DNA of 12,203 bases. Origin: Bacteroidales bacterium. GTDB taxonomy: Bacteria; Bacteroidota; Bacteroidia; Bacteroidales; UBA932. The notes under the pieces are model-generated. The model had not been told where the DNA came from and did not search any database. It saw only the letters and a program-made list of their open reading frames with translations. Positions 1 to 6,215 of this stretch are shown here, one piece after another (within the stretch, counting starts at the first letter, position 1; the number at the start of each line of letters is the position of its first letter). The stretch is from NCBI GenBank assembly GCA_023230265.1, contig JALNXR010000040.1, positions 1 to 12,203 of the forward strand, read 5' to 3'. The translations under genes were made by a program, and so were the position numbers.

Positions 1-30
1 ACAAATGGACTTCATCCAAAATGGAGATAA
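1..30 (+). CDS. 3' end of an unidentified plus-strand gene (partial)
   Basis: Frame 1 is open from the window edge and reads TNGLHPKWR followed by TAA at 28-30, seven bases before a strong terminator hairpin. That position makes it the most likely C-terminus of a gene entering from the left. Nine residues are too few to identify a family. Another frame closes at 48-50, inside the hairpin, and fits less well. Confidence 0.3.
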   Translation, partial: TNGLHPKWR

Positions 31-36
31 CGCAAG

Positions 37-63
37 AAGAGATTTTTTAATCTCTTTTTTTTT
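37..63 (+). terminator. Rho-independent terminator
   Basis: An 8-bp stem (AAGAGATT at 37-44, AATCTCTT at 49-56) with a TTTT loop runs directly into a T tract ending at 63. The T run lies only on the plus strand, so it terminates the gene entering from the left and not the minus-strand gene at 218-778. Confidence 0.75.
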
Positions 64-124
64 GTATACAAGGCGGGGCTCAACGAACGGTTACAGTATG
101 GTTTTTTGAAAAATTTGTACAACA

Positions 125-146
125 CTTATAATCTGCACTTTATAAG
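125..146 (-). terminator. Weak AT-rich hairpin after the YdeI/OmdA-family gene
   Basis: The arms CTTATAA (125-131) and TTATAAG (140-146) can pair around an 8-nt loop, about 70 bp beyond the stop of the minus-strand gene at 218. The stem is AT-only apart from one pair and no clean T run follows on the minus strand, so terminator function is a weak guess. Confidence 0.25.
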
Positions 147-217
147 ATTTGTTAACACCTACGTCCTGTCCAAAACAGTTAGGGTAAGGCCAAAAATAGG
201 TGATTGCTTTTAGTCGA

Positions 218-778
218 TCACATTGGTTTAAGATTCCTGTTAAGCCTGTCAATAATCTTTTCCAGCCGGGCCTGGCGGGCTTTATCAGTTTTGGCATCAA
301 GATAAAACCCTGTATATGTGCGCTGTACCGAATGTGACATAGCCATCAAATTGGTGTGTGCAGGCTCATACGGCTGAATGGTTTGCTTAAAGATCTGTAT
401 CTGTTCATCGTCAATCAGGGTGCGTTCCGCACTGTCCCATGAGCCATTTTTCCTGGCGTTTTCTATGGCTTCCAAACCCTGCGGGGTCATTAAGCCCTTC
501 TCCATAAGAGTTTGTGCCAGAGCTTTGTTCTTAGCAGACCATTTGCTTTTGGGTAACCGTCGGGCAAAATACTTCTTATATGTATATTCATCAATGGATT
601 GAATTTGTCCGTCTATCCATCCGTGGCAAAGTGCCTCTTCCAATGCATCGACGGCTGTGAGTGTGACAATCTCTCCTTTTTTACCAAAGAGCAACCATAC
701 ACTATCGCTCTCTGTGCCATATTTGCCAAGCCATTCCCGGAAGGCCTGTCTGTCAGCGAATGTCAGTGTTTTATTCAT
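218..778 (-). CDS. YdeI/OmdA-family (bacteriocin-protection-like) protein
   Basis: A 186-residue soluble protein with no signal peptide. Two blocks are characteristic of the YdeI/OmpD-associated family: EALCHGWIDGQIQSID at about residues 48-63 and FARRLPKSKWSAKNK at about 71-85. A helical C-terminal part follows (GLEAIENARKNGSWD, about 101-115), as in the OmdA domain. The length fits full-length members. The family has been linked to resistance to peptides or bacteriocins in some species, but its biochemical activity is not established, so no function is claimed here. It starts at an ATG and lies 36 bp downstream of the RhuM-Fic gene in the same direction, so the two may be cotranscribed. Its base composition is visibly richer in G+C than the genes at the right end of the window. 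Confidence 0.9.
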   Translation of the reverse strand: MNKTLTFADRQAFREWLGKYGTESDSVWLLFGKKGEIVTLTAVDALEEALCHGWIDGQIQSIDEYTYKKYFARRLPKSKWSAKNKALAQTLMEKGLMTPQGLEAIENARKNGSWDSAERTLIDDEQIQIFKQTIQPYEPAHTNLMAMSHSVQRTYTGFYLDAKTDKARQARLEKIIDRLNRNLKPM

Positions 779-814
779 AAGCTATAAGATAGGTTTAGCA
801 CGTGTTATCAGCTG

Positions 815-1798
815 TCAATTTTTACTGTTTATCAAATTCACAATGACTTTTATCATGACATCCATCTCTTCCTGTTTGCTGACAGCTATCATCAGGGTTA
901 AAGCGACTAAAGTATTGTCGGCTATTCTTTTATTTCCAGTTTTGTCATACAGTACTCCGTTTTTAGAGAGGAAGTAAAGAAACATAAAGGCGGCTATTCT
1001 TTTATTCCCGTCAATAAAGGAGTGATTCTTGGTAATAAAATAAAGGAGATGAGCAGCTTTTTCTTCAATACTCGGATACAGATCTTTTCCTTCAAATGTC
1101 TGATAGATTGTAGAGATTGAGCTTTTAAACGATTTGTCTTTCTCTTTCCCGAAAAACTCGCTGTTGCCATATGCTTTTTTAACCAGATTTATCTGACTAA
1201 TTGCCTCGGCATATGTGATCCTGTAAATATCTTTGCCATAAGTATCAGTAATTGCTAAAGTCTGATAATCATACTGATCCAATATGTCCAAAGCATAAGA
1301 ATAGTCAGATACTATACTTAGTAATCCTTTGCTCTCGTCTGATGTCAGCTCCTTGCTCTGTATGGCTGAACTTAAGATTCTGATAGTCTTTTGTAGTTCC
1401 GCCAACTGCTCGTTTTGTTGCTTAAGAGCTTTTTCATTAATTGAATAGCCCTTAATAAGATATTCTTTTAGAATCTTGTTTGCCCAGATTCTGAATTGAG
1501 TGCCTCTTAGTGACTTTACTCTATAACCAACTGATATTATAACATCAAGATTGAAATAATCTACCTGATATGTTTTGCCATCAGAAGCAGTTGTTGCATA
1601 TTTTGCAACAACTGATTTCCTTTCTAATTCGTTTTCTTTAAATATATTTGATATATGCCTGGAAATAACTGATTTATCTCTACTGAACAACTCAGTTAAT
1701 TGGACTAAGTTTAGCCATACAGAGTCCTGTTCAAGTTTTACCTCAATCTCTGTCGCCCCGTTCTCTAACCTGTAAATTTGAATTTCAGACTCTTTCAT
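815..1798 (-). CDS. RhuM-family protein with C-terminal Fic/Doc domain
   Basis: A 327-residue protein in two parts. Residues 1-115 match the RhuM (virulence protein) N-terminal region, including WLNLVQLTELFSRDKSVISR, which looks like a DNA-binding helix-turn-helix, and the block YFNLDVIISVGYRVKS. A helical linker follows at about 120-165. Residues about 195-325 are a Fic/Doc fold with core motif HSFIDGNKR at 259-267. Fic proteins transfer AMP or phosphate from nucleotides to target proteins. The Lys where AMPylators usually have Gly (HxFxxGNGR) is closer to Doc, which phosphorylates EF-Tu, so the exact reaction cannot be called. No adjacent antitoxin is apparent and no clear internal (S/T)xxxE(G/N) inhibitory helix was noticed. 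The start is an ATG. The gene lies 69 bp after the GNAT gene. Confidence 0.92.
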   Translation of the reverse strand: MKESEIQIYRLENGATEIEVKLEQDSVWLNLVQLTELFSRDKSVISRHISNIFKENELERKSVVAKYATTASDGKTYQVDYFNLDVIISVGYRVKSLRGTQFRIWANKILKEYLIKGYSINEKALKQQNEQLAELQKTIRILSSAIQSKELTSDESKGLLSIVSDYSYALDILDQYDYQTLAITDTYGKDIYRITYAEAISQINLVKKAYGNSEFFGKEKDKSFKSSISTIYQTFEGKDLYPSIEEKAAHLLYFITKNHSFIDGNKRIAAFMFLYFLSKNGVLYDKTGNKRIADNTLVALTLMIAVSKQEEMDVMIKVIVNLINSKN

Positions 1799-1867
1799 AT
1801 AAATATTTTTGCTAAGTTATGATTTATTCATGCAGGATTATTGAATTTCGTTTGCGATACATTCCTG

Positions 1868-2317
1868 CTATCCCTGTAAATCCTTTTTAAGATAGATCAT
1901 ATCCACAAGTTGTATGCCGTCCTCGAAAATCGGGTGGTCGTAATTGTCTGTAAAAAAATTCATTACCCTATGAGACTTTTTAAATCCGCAGCTTTCATAA
2001 AAAGACAGGATTGCCGGTGTTTCGCCTGTCCCGACAAGCATCGTTTTGTAGTCGTTTTTATAGAAATCAGAGATGAAATTTATCAATGCCCTGCCGTATC
2101 TTTTGCCTTGATATTCCGGGTATGTAGCTATGTTTTTCAATTCGCAGGTTTCGCTATTTACAGGGGCGACAACGCAAACACTTTTCAAATCACCGTCATA
2201 TAGAGCGAACAAGTCTCCACCTGGCAGATACTTGTCTATCATATTTTCCTGCTCGTCGGCAAGTAATAACAGGTCGAGGAACTGTTTTTTGTTTTCGGTT
2301 ATTTGTATGATTTTCAA
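1868..2317 (-). CDS. GNAT-family N-acetyltransferase
   Basis: A 149-residue cytoplasmic enzyme of the GNAT superfamily, which moves an acetyl group from acetyl-CoA to an amine. Motif A is clear at about residues 59-82 ([20 protein letters not shown]), with the acetyl-CoA pyrophosphate-binding QGKRYG at 70-75. Motif B follows ([12 protein letters not shown], about 105-116). The substrate cannot be read from the sequence. The frame has no ATG before residue 26: the start used is TTG at 2317, and a stop sits 15 bp upstream of it, so TTG is the best choice if the whole fold is to be kept. It begins 21 bp after the stop of the XRE regulator, which suggests it is the third gene of that operon. Confidence 0.88.
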   Translation of the reverse strand: MKIIQITENKKQFLDLLLLADEQENMIDKYLPGGDLFALYDGDLKSVCVVAPVNSETCELKNIATYPEYQGKRYGRALINFISDFYKNDYKTMLVGTGETPAILSFYESCGFKKSHRVMNFFTDNYDHPIFEDGIQLVDMIYLKKDLQG

Positions 2318-2338
2318 GATGCAGATGTTGTTTTAGGT

Positions 2339-2539
2339 TCAATCATCCTCTTCCAATTCAAATATTTCATTTACGCTCTTACTAAACACAATGGATATTT
2401 TTAACGAAAGAATTGTAGAAGGGACATATCGGTTATTTTCAATGGAATTTATTGTTTGTCTTGAAACTCCAACTCTATTTGCCAATTCTTCCTGTGTTAT
2501 ATCTTTTATGGCTCGTTGTATCTTAATTGAGTTTTTCAC
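2339..2539 (-). CDS. XRE-family helix-turn-helix regulator
   Basis: A 66-residue DNA-binding protein consisting of little more than one Cro/CI-type helix-turn-helix: TQEELANRVGVSRQTINSIE at about residues 15-34, followed by the usual NRYVPS turn. It has the compact form of regulators with no separate effector domain. The start is GTG, whose G is the last base of the upstream membrane gene's TAG stop, so translation is probably coupled. Regulators of this size paired with a small membrane protein commonly control their own operon. The inverted repeat at 2954-2998 around the operon promoter is the obvious binding site. What the membrane protein senses is not known. Confidence 0.92.
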   Translation of the reverse strand: MKNSIKIQRAIKDITQEELANRVGVSRQTINSIENNRYVPSTILSLKISIVFSKSVNEIFELEEDD

Positions 2540-2940
2540 TATCTGTTTTTTAAAGATAAGTAAAAAATTATGAAATAAAATATGAACATTGCCATCACAA
2601 GTTGTGCCGCTCCCTTGTCTGATGAAAAGCTATGCTCAAAAAAGATGTTAACAAAAGGCTCAACAATAACACTTCCTGCTCCAAAAATAAATGCCCCTGC
2701 AAATGCTTTTAATCTGATTTTTGATGTCAGCTCGTCTTCTACTTTATTCCTTGTGAATGCCAGAATAAACATAGAGACTAAGATACCAGTTATTGGAATT
2801 TCCTTTACAATGTGCTTGTCAACCGGGATTGATTTTAATGCAATCAGAATAATCAGTATAATACTAAATATCAATATTCCAAAAGCATACTTTTTGTAAT
2901 GTGCAGGTAATAACCGCAAATCTTGTTGAATTTTATTCAT
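2539..2940 (-). CDS. Small four-helix membrane protein, partner of the XRE regulator
   Basis: A 133-residue integral membrane protein with four predicted transmembrane segments at about residues 18-37, 47-63, 78-100 and 111-130. A charged cytoplasmic-looking loop (TRNKVEDELTSKIRLKA, about 63-79) sits between helices 2 and 3. It resembles the small DUF2178-like proteins encoded directly before short XRE regulators in many bacteria, but the exact family is not certain. It has an ATG start and is the first gene of the operon, with its stop sharing one base with the regulator start. It may sequester or modulate the regulator at the membrane. This is inferred from the pairing, with no direct evidence in the sequence. 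Confidence 0.85.
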   Translation of the reverse strand: MNKIQQDLRLLPAHYKKYAFGILIFSIILIILIALKSIPVDKHIVKEIPITGILVSMFILAFTRNKVEDELTSKIRLKAFAGAFIFGAGSVIVEPFVNIFFEHSFSSDKGAAQLVMAMFIFYFIIFYLSLKNR

Positions 2941-2953
2941 TGTATTAGTTTTT

Positions 2954-2998
2954 AAATGTAAAGTATTTGATTCTATATGACAAATGTACTTTACATTT
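2954..2998. promoter_or_regulatory. Inverted-repeat operator, probably for the XRE regulator
   Basis: Two perfect 12-bp inverted arms, AAATGTAAAGTA (2954-2965) and TACTTTACATTT (2987-2998), are separated by 21 bp. Their centres are 33 bp apart, close to three helical turns. One arm lies between the -33 and -7 boxes of the operon promoter and covers the first bases of the -7 box. The other lies just past the expected transcription start. Binding at either arm would block RNA polymerase, fitting autorepression. Confidence 0.65.
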
Positions 2999-3012
2999 CG
3001 AAACTGTGCAAA
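2981..3012 (-). promoter_or_regulatory. Bacteroidota-type promoter of the membrane protein-XRE operon
   Basis: On the minus strand, TTTG (3012-3009) is followed after exactly 20 bases by TACATTTG (2988-2981), a perfect match to the phylum consensus TTG, 19-21 nt, TAnnTTTG. Transcription would start near 2974, giving a leader of roughly 35 nt before the ATG at 2940. Confidence 0.72.
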
Positions 3013-3052
3013 TTTTTCGATTATATTATTGATGGGGGATCTAATTTTCTGA

Positions 3053-3091
3053 TTACAACAAATCCTTGTATTCGCTGTTGGTTAATATTCC
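3053..3091 (-). pseudogene. C-terminal remnant of a second DUF2007-like gene
   Basis: On the minus strand this stretch reads GILTNSEYKDLL and a TAA stop. It matches the C-terminus EILTNSEYKVLLS of the intact DUF2007-like gene at 4523-4768. Twenty-four bases are identical between 3066-3089 and 4539-4562. No start or body of the gene remains. It lies directly behind the stop of the gene at 3107-3613 and in the same frame as it, so the two are separated only by that TAA and five codons. Confidence 0.6.
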
Positions 3092-3106
3092 AAGTGTCAG
3101 TGGCGG

Positions 3107-3613
3107 TTATTTCTTTCTAAATTCTGATATCAGGAAGGTATTAAATAATTTACCGTCCTGATTATGTTCGTTTAGGAACAAACAATACAAAAACGTCTCT
3201 GTCCCTTTGTCAATTTCATTTATTAACGGATTTTCCAATTGTACTTGAATTGGCATCCAGACCTCTGATCCGTCAATTTCAAAGAGATATTCATTAAATA
3301 TTAATCCGTCCAATCGAGACGGATTGCCAAAGAACAAACTAAACACTCTTTTCATTGACATAAAAACCTCACAGTCAATTGGTCTTGTCTCACCAATTAG
3401 TTTTGCTGTAATTTTATATTTGTCAAACCGTGAATAATACTGGGGAATTTCTTTGTTTTGTTCTACGCTGTCAGCATATTGTTTTTCAGCATTAATTATC
3501 TCTTTATAATCTTTTTCTTTATAATTCCTGTCCCAGTTTTCCCATGAACCTTGTCCGTATGAATGCAATGTCAATACGAGCAATATTGTTGTCAGAATAA
3601 TTTTTGATCTCAT
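3107..3613 (-). CDS. Exported hypothetical protein
   Basis: A 168-residue protein with an N-terminal Sec signal peptide (MRSKIILTTILLVLTLHSYG, cleavage likely before Gln21), so it acts in the periplasm or is secreted. The mature part is mixed charged and aromatic, with no Cys pairs or repeats, and I recognise no family. Fragments such as NPSRLDGLIFNEYLFEIDGS read as a compact beta-rich domain. The start is ATG and no Bacteroidota promoter was found in the 141 bp upstream. The gene sits directly before a fragment of a DUF2007-like gene, which suggests it was moved here by the same recombination that shaped 3.7-6.2 kb. Confidence 0.75.
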   Translation of the reverse strand: MRSKIILTTILLVLTLHSYGQGSWENWDRNYKEKDYKEIINAEKQYADSVEQNKEIPQYYSRFDKYKITAKLIGETRPIDCEVFMSMKRVFSLFFGNPSRLDGLIFNEYLFEIDGSEVWMPIQVQLENPLINEIDKGTETFLYCLFLNEHNQDGKLFNTFLISEFRKK

Positions 3614-3720
3614 AATTTACTGTGTTCTTTTGGTCTTAATAGTCATTGATGAGAGCGCGTAGAATTTCAAGTTGTTACCTCTTTTTAATAATTTGTAAAT
3701 GTTGGTTTTGTCTTGAAATT

Positions 3721-3747
3721 GTAAGATGACGAGTAAAATTCCTTATA
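3721..3747. repeat. Left block of the duplicated segment, copy 1
   Basis: These 27 bp match 6021-6047 at 24 positions without gaps. Weaker similarity continues leftward to about 3677 (compare about 5974). In copy 1 this block is separated from the 168-bp right block by 406 bp that hold most of the gene at 3755-4174. In copy 2 the blocks touch. Confidence 0.7.
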
Positions 3748-3754
3748 ATGGTTA

Positions 3755-4174
3755 TTACTCGTTTTTTAGAGTATTTTTAATTGTTGCTATTTTATTCTCA
3801 CGTTTGAAAGAAAAGGTTTTACTTTTCATATTGCAAAGTTCATAAAGCTGCAATGCTTTTTCAAGATATTTTTTTGAATCACTGGTGTTATCCATCGAAC
3901 ATATTTGAAAAATAGAGTCAGCTAACAGCTCAATGTTTTCATTACTGAATCCTTTAAAATTACTAATATATTCATTTGACTCTTGAATACTTAAGGATAA
4001 AAATTTATTTAGATTGAAATCTGATTCTTCTAAAAGCATTTCCGAAACGTCATTAATCTTATTTTCAATAGTTAATGATATATTTTCTTTCCCTCCAAAT
4101 AGCTTTTGCCTGATAGAACTTATTATTAGTCCTATCTTTTCAATTTCTCTGAGTATGTAATCTTTTTGTTCCAG
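3755..4174 (-). CDS. Hypothetical helical protein with no clear start codon
   Basis: The frame is open from the stop at 4199-4201 down to TAA at 3755, but the only ATG is at 4039 (residue 1 of a 94-aa product). The 50 codons upstream of it look coding: KDYILREIEKIGLIISSIRQ followed by KLFGGKENISLTIENK. KDYILREIEK resembles the N-terminus of DUF6483-type proteins (QDYIMRxIE), an unsure match. I therefore place the start near 4174 (CTG), which gives about 139 residues, but an alternative start or a lost ATG is equally possible. The product is highly helical (LLADSIFQICSMDN, KKYLEKALQLYELCNMKSK), like a helical-repeat protein. Its first codons lie inside the repeat at 4154-4321, and copy 2 of that repeat keeps only those codons. 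It may be a damaged gene. Confidence 0.55.
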   Translation of the reverse strand: MEQKDYILREIEKIGLIISSIRQKLFGGKENISLTIENKINDVSEMLLEESDFNLNKFLSLSIQESNEYISNFKGFSNENIELLADSIFQICSMDNTSDSKKYLEKALQLYELCNMKSKTFSFKRENKIATIKNTLKNE

Positions 4175-4321
4175 GATGGTTTGTTTAGATGTGTATTCTC
4201 ATTAATAGGGAATCCTAACAGAATAACCTTTGCAATGCATTTGGCTGTTATTTCTTCATCAGTTTGAGAGTATCGTTGTCATAAAGATAATACCATTCTT
4301 TTGCATTTATATTTTTTTCAT
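4154..4321. repeat. 168-bp duplicated block, copy 1
   Basis: It matches 6048-6215 without gaps at 163 of 168 positions by eye. All five differences are transitions. On the minus strand it contains the last 23 codons and stop of the gene at 4248-4526, the spacer, and the first codons of the gene at 3755-4174. Homology ends abruptly at 4321, inside coding sequence. Confidence 0.9.
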
Positions 4322-4526
4322 GAATGTCTATGACCTCCTGAATCCAGTTGGAACTTATAATTTCTATTCTTTCTCTGTCTCCATTTATGAGGAAAGAGCA
4401 ACGCCGGGATAATCCTGAAGGTGATAATGAGGGGATTACACATATATCATAAAATCCTCTGTTATGTAATTCTTTAACGAGAAAGAGTATTTTTTGCATG
4501 TTGGGCATATAGTTGTTTTCGTTCAT
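4248..4526 (-). CDS. Hypothetical protein with shared C-terminal tail
   Basis: A 92-residue soluble protein with no signal peptide and no family I recognise. Residues 1-69 include KILFLVKELHNRGFYDICVI and SLSPSGLSRRCSFLING, which read as an alpha/beta domain. Residues 70-92 (EKNINAKEWYYLYDNDTLKL and three more) are identical to the C-terminus of the otherwise unrelated exported protein at 6142-6831. Its ATG overlaps the TGA of the DUF2007-like gene (ATGA at 4526-4523), so the two are translationally coupled and probably work together. The abrupt change of homology at residue 70 suggests that one of the two genes acquired its tail by recombination. Confidence 0.72.
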   Translation of the reverse strand: MNENNYMPNMQKILFLVKELHNRGFYDICVIPSLSPSGLSRRCSFLINGDRERIEIISSNWIQEVIDIHEKNINAKEWYYLYDNDTLKLMKK

Positions 4527-4768
4527 GATAATAAAACTTTGTATTCGCTGTTGGTTAATATTTCAATGGCTTTCTGGTGGTCACTCTTATTAATTTGAAT
4601 GCTGATATTTTCTAAAGGATTGAACCCGGAATAGACATTCATAATAGAAGAGGCGGGATTATCAGAAATCAGAATTGAGTAGATCTGATTTTGTTCCAGA
4701 AGCTGCTGGATATCTTCTGCAAGGAACCTGTCATCAATCTCAAGGAGGGTGATTAAATCGGTTTTCAT
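4523..4768 (-). CDS. DUF2007-like protein
   Basis: An 81-residue protein matching the small DUF2007 (putative signal-transducing) fold. It opens with LITLLEIDDRFLAEDIQQLL, then gives the ligand-like second strand IYSILISDNPASS, and ends with INKSDHQKAIEILTNSEY, the family pattern of an acidic or polar loop followed by a final helix. DUF2007 proteins are small alpha/beta domains of unproven function, some fused to zinc ribbons; none is present here. ATG start, first gene of a coupled pair with the 92-aa protein at 4248-4526. Its last codons are repeated almost exactly at 3053-3091, so a second copy once existed nearby. Confidence 0.8.
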   Translation of the reverse strand: MKTDLITLLEIDDRFLAEDIQQLLEQNQIYSILISDNPASSIMNVYSGFNPLENISIQINKSDHQKAIEILTNSEYKVLLS

Positions 4769-4827
4769 TCTATGTTATTTTATTGATTAAGCATAATGTC
4801 TGGTTTGTTCTGGTAAACTGCCGGGTT

Positions 4828-5967
4828 TTATTCTTTATCACTCAAATTGGTACATCCTTTTAAAATATCATTTTCTAAAATCTCTTTGAATTTCTCAGAT
4901 TCCTCATACAACGGACTATGTGCAGATTTACTAAAGGTATAAAATCCTTTTTGTGGAGCTTGCAGTTGTTTCAAGTATGCTTTCGACAGATCAATATTTA
5001 CAGTCAAGTCATATTTCCCGGAAACAAAGTAAACTGGAATTTCTATTTTATTGATCTCCGTTGTAAGATCTGTAGAAAATAATTCATTAATAAGACTTGT
5101 TTTGGGCAGGAATGAAAATTTCGATTTCCAAATGTTGATTTTTTCTTTGAGTGTATAAGCTTTACACATCCAAACAGGAACGAAGATATCCCAAAATATT
5201 GAATTCATTTGGTGCATAGTGCCAATCCCTAATTCGTGCATTGACTTATCACGGATTAGTGATTTATAATAAAGCGCAATGTCGTTGTCTGAATTTAAAA
5301 CATCGTATTTTATTAAGTTATTAATAGCTTTGCTGTTACCGTTTTCTGAATATTTATCGAGCATGTACTTATAAGCAATTTTTTCAGATTCTTTTTGATT
5401 GGTATTTTGCGCCATTGCAATATACGCATGATATAATTCAGGGGCTTTATGTACGGCTCTTAGAGCAATTGGAGTTCCTCCGGAATGTGCAAGAATATAA
5501 ATTTTTTCTTTTTTAAATCTTTTGCGTAAGTAATTTGTTACTTCGATTGCATCAGTGGTAAATTGATTAAAATTCATGCTTTCCAAACTAACTTCGGGAG
5601 TAAATGAAAGTCCACCTCCACGTTGTTCCCAGTAACAAACCGTAAAATAATCTTCAAGTCCCGGTTTATACTTATCAATCAGGAAATAGTTAGGAAAAGC
5701 TGGTCCACCGTGTACATACAGCAAAACCGGATTATCAAGGCTTTTGGTCATGATAAACATCCCTTGTTTTACACCACCTATATCTATAAATATTTTTTCA
5801 GAAAGACTATTTTCAAGAAGTTTTCCCGATTTATCTAAAAAAGGGTTGGGCTTTCCCGGGCTTTGTATTAGTAAGAAAATGAATAGAGTGACAAGCAGAC
5901 TAATCATTATTGAAACTAAAATCAGCAGCATTTTTAATACTTTTTTTTGAAGAGATTTATATTTCAT
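4828..5967 (-). CDS. Membrane-anchored alpha/beta hydrolase (prolyl aminopeptidase-like)
   Basis: A 379-residue alpha/beta-hydrolase with one N-terminal transmembrane anchor at about residues 12-34, so the catalytic domain likely faces the periplasm. The fold markers are in order: VHGGPAF at 85-91 (oxyanion region), YWEQRGGG at 112-119 (equivalent of the DQRGxG block of proline iminopeptidases), the nucleophile elbow AHSGG at 160-164 with Ser162, Asp320 in VSGKYD, and His350 in SKSAHSPLYEE. The triad is complete, so the enzyme should be active. HGGP plus EQRGGG favour peptidase family S33 over lipases, but the substrate is unknown. A helical cap lies at about 190-295. The start ATG is preceded by AAGGCGGTGAC on the minus strand, a weak ribosome-binding candidate. 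Copy 2 of the duplicated segment lies immediately upstream. Confidence 0.92.
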   Translation of the reverse strand: MKYKSLQKKVLKMLLILVSIMISLLVTLFIFLLIQSPGKPNPFLDKSGKLLENSLSEKIFIDIGGVKQGMFIMTKSLDNPVLLYVHGGPAFPNYFLIDKYKPGLEDYFTVCYWEQRGGGLSFTPEVSLESMNFNQFTTDAIEVTNYLRKRFKKEKIYILAHSGGTPIALRAVHKAPELYHAYIAMAQNTNQKESEKIAYKYMLDKYSENGNSKAINNLIKYDVLNSDNDIALYYKSLIRDKSMHELGIGTMHQMNSIFWDIFVPVWMCKAYTLKEKINIWKSKFSFLPKTSLINELFSTDLTTEINKIEIPVYFVSGKYDLTVNIDLSKAYLKQLQAPQKGFYTFSKSAHSPLYEESEKFKEILENDILKGCTNLSDKE

Positions 5968-6020
5968 GTGTCACCGCCTTTTAATAATTGGTATAATACC
6001 TTTTTCCATCGGGCAATGTT

Positions 6021-6215
6021 GTCAGACGACAAGTAAAATTCCTTATATATGTAATCTTTTTGTTCCAGGATGGTTTGTTTAGATGTGTATTCTCATTAAT
6101 GGGGAATTCTAACAGAGTAACCTTTGCAGTGCATTTGGCTGTTATTTCTTCATCAGTTTGAGAGTATCGTTGTCATAAAGATAATACCATTCTTTTGCAT
6201 TTATATTTTTCTCAT
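6021..6215. repeat. Duplicated segment, copy 2 (with internal deletion)
   Basis: Positions 6021-6047 match 3721-3747 and 6048-6215 match 4154-4321. The two blocks, 406 bp apart in copy 1, are directly joined at 6047/6048. On the minus strand this copy carries the shared C-terminal tail of the gene at 6142-6831, then the first codons of a vanished copy of the gene at 3755-4174. Confidence 0.88.

Noticed and set aside
91..300. 69-codon minus-strand frame
   Set aside because: It overlaps the C-terminal part of the well-supported YdeI/OmdA-family gene in another frame and has no recognisable content.
1832..1868. Inverted arms GCAGGA and TCCTGC around the GNAT stop
   Set aside because: Six-base arms with a 25-base loop and no T run are expected by chance and do not make a good terminator.
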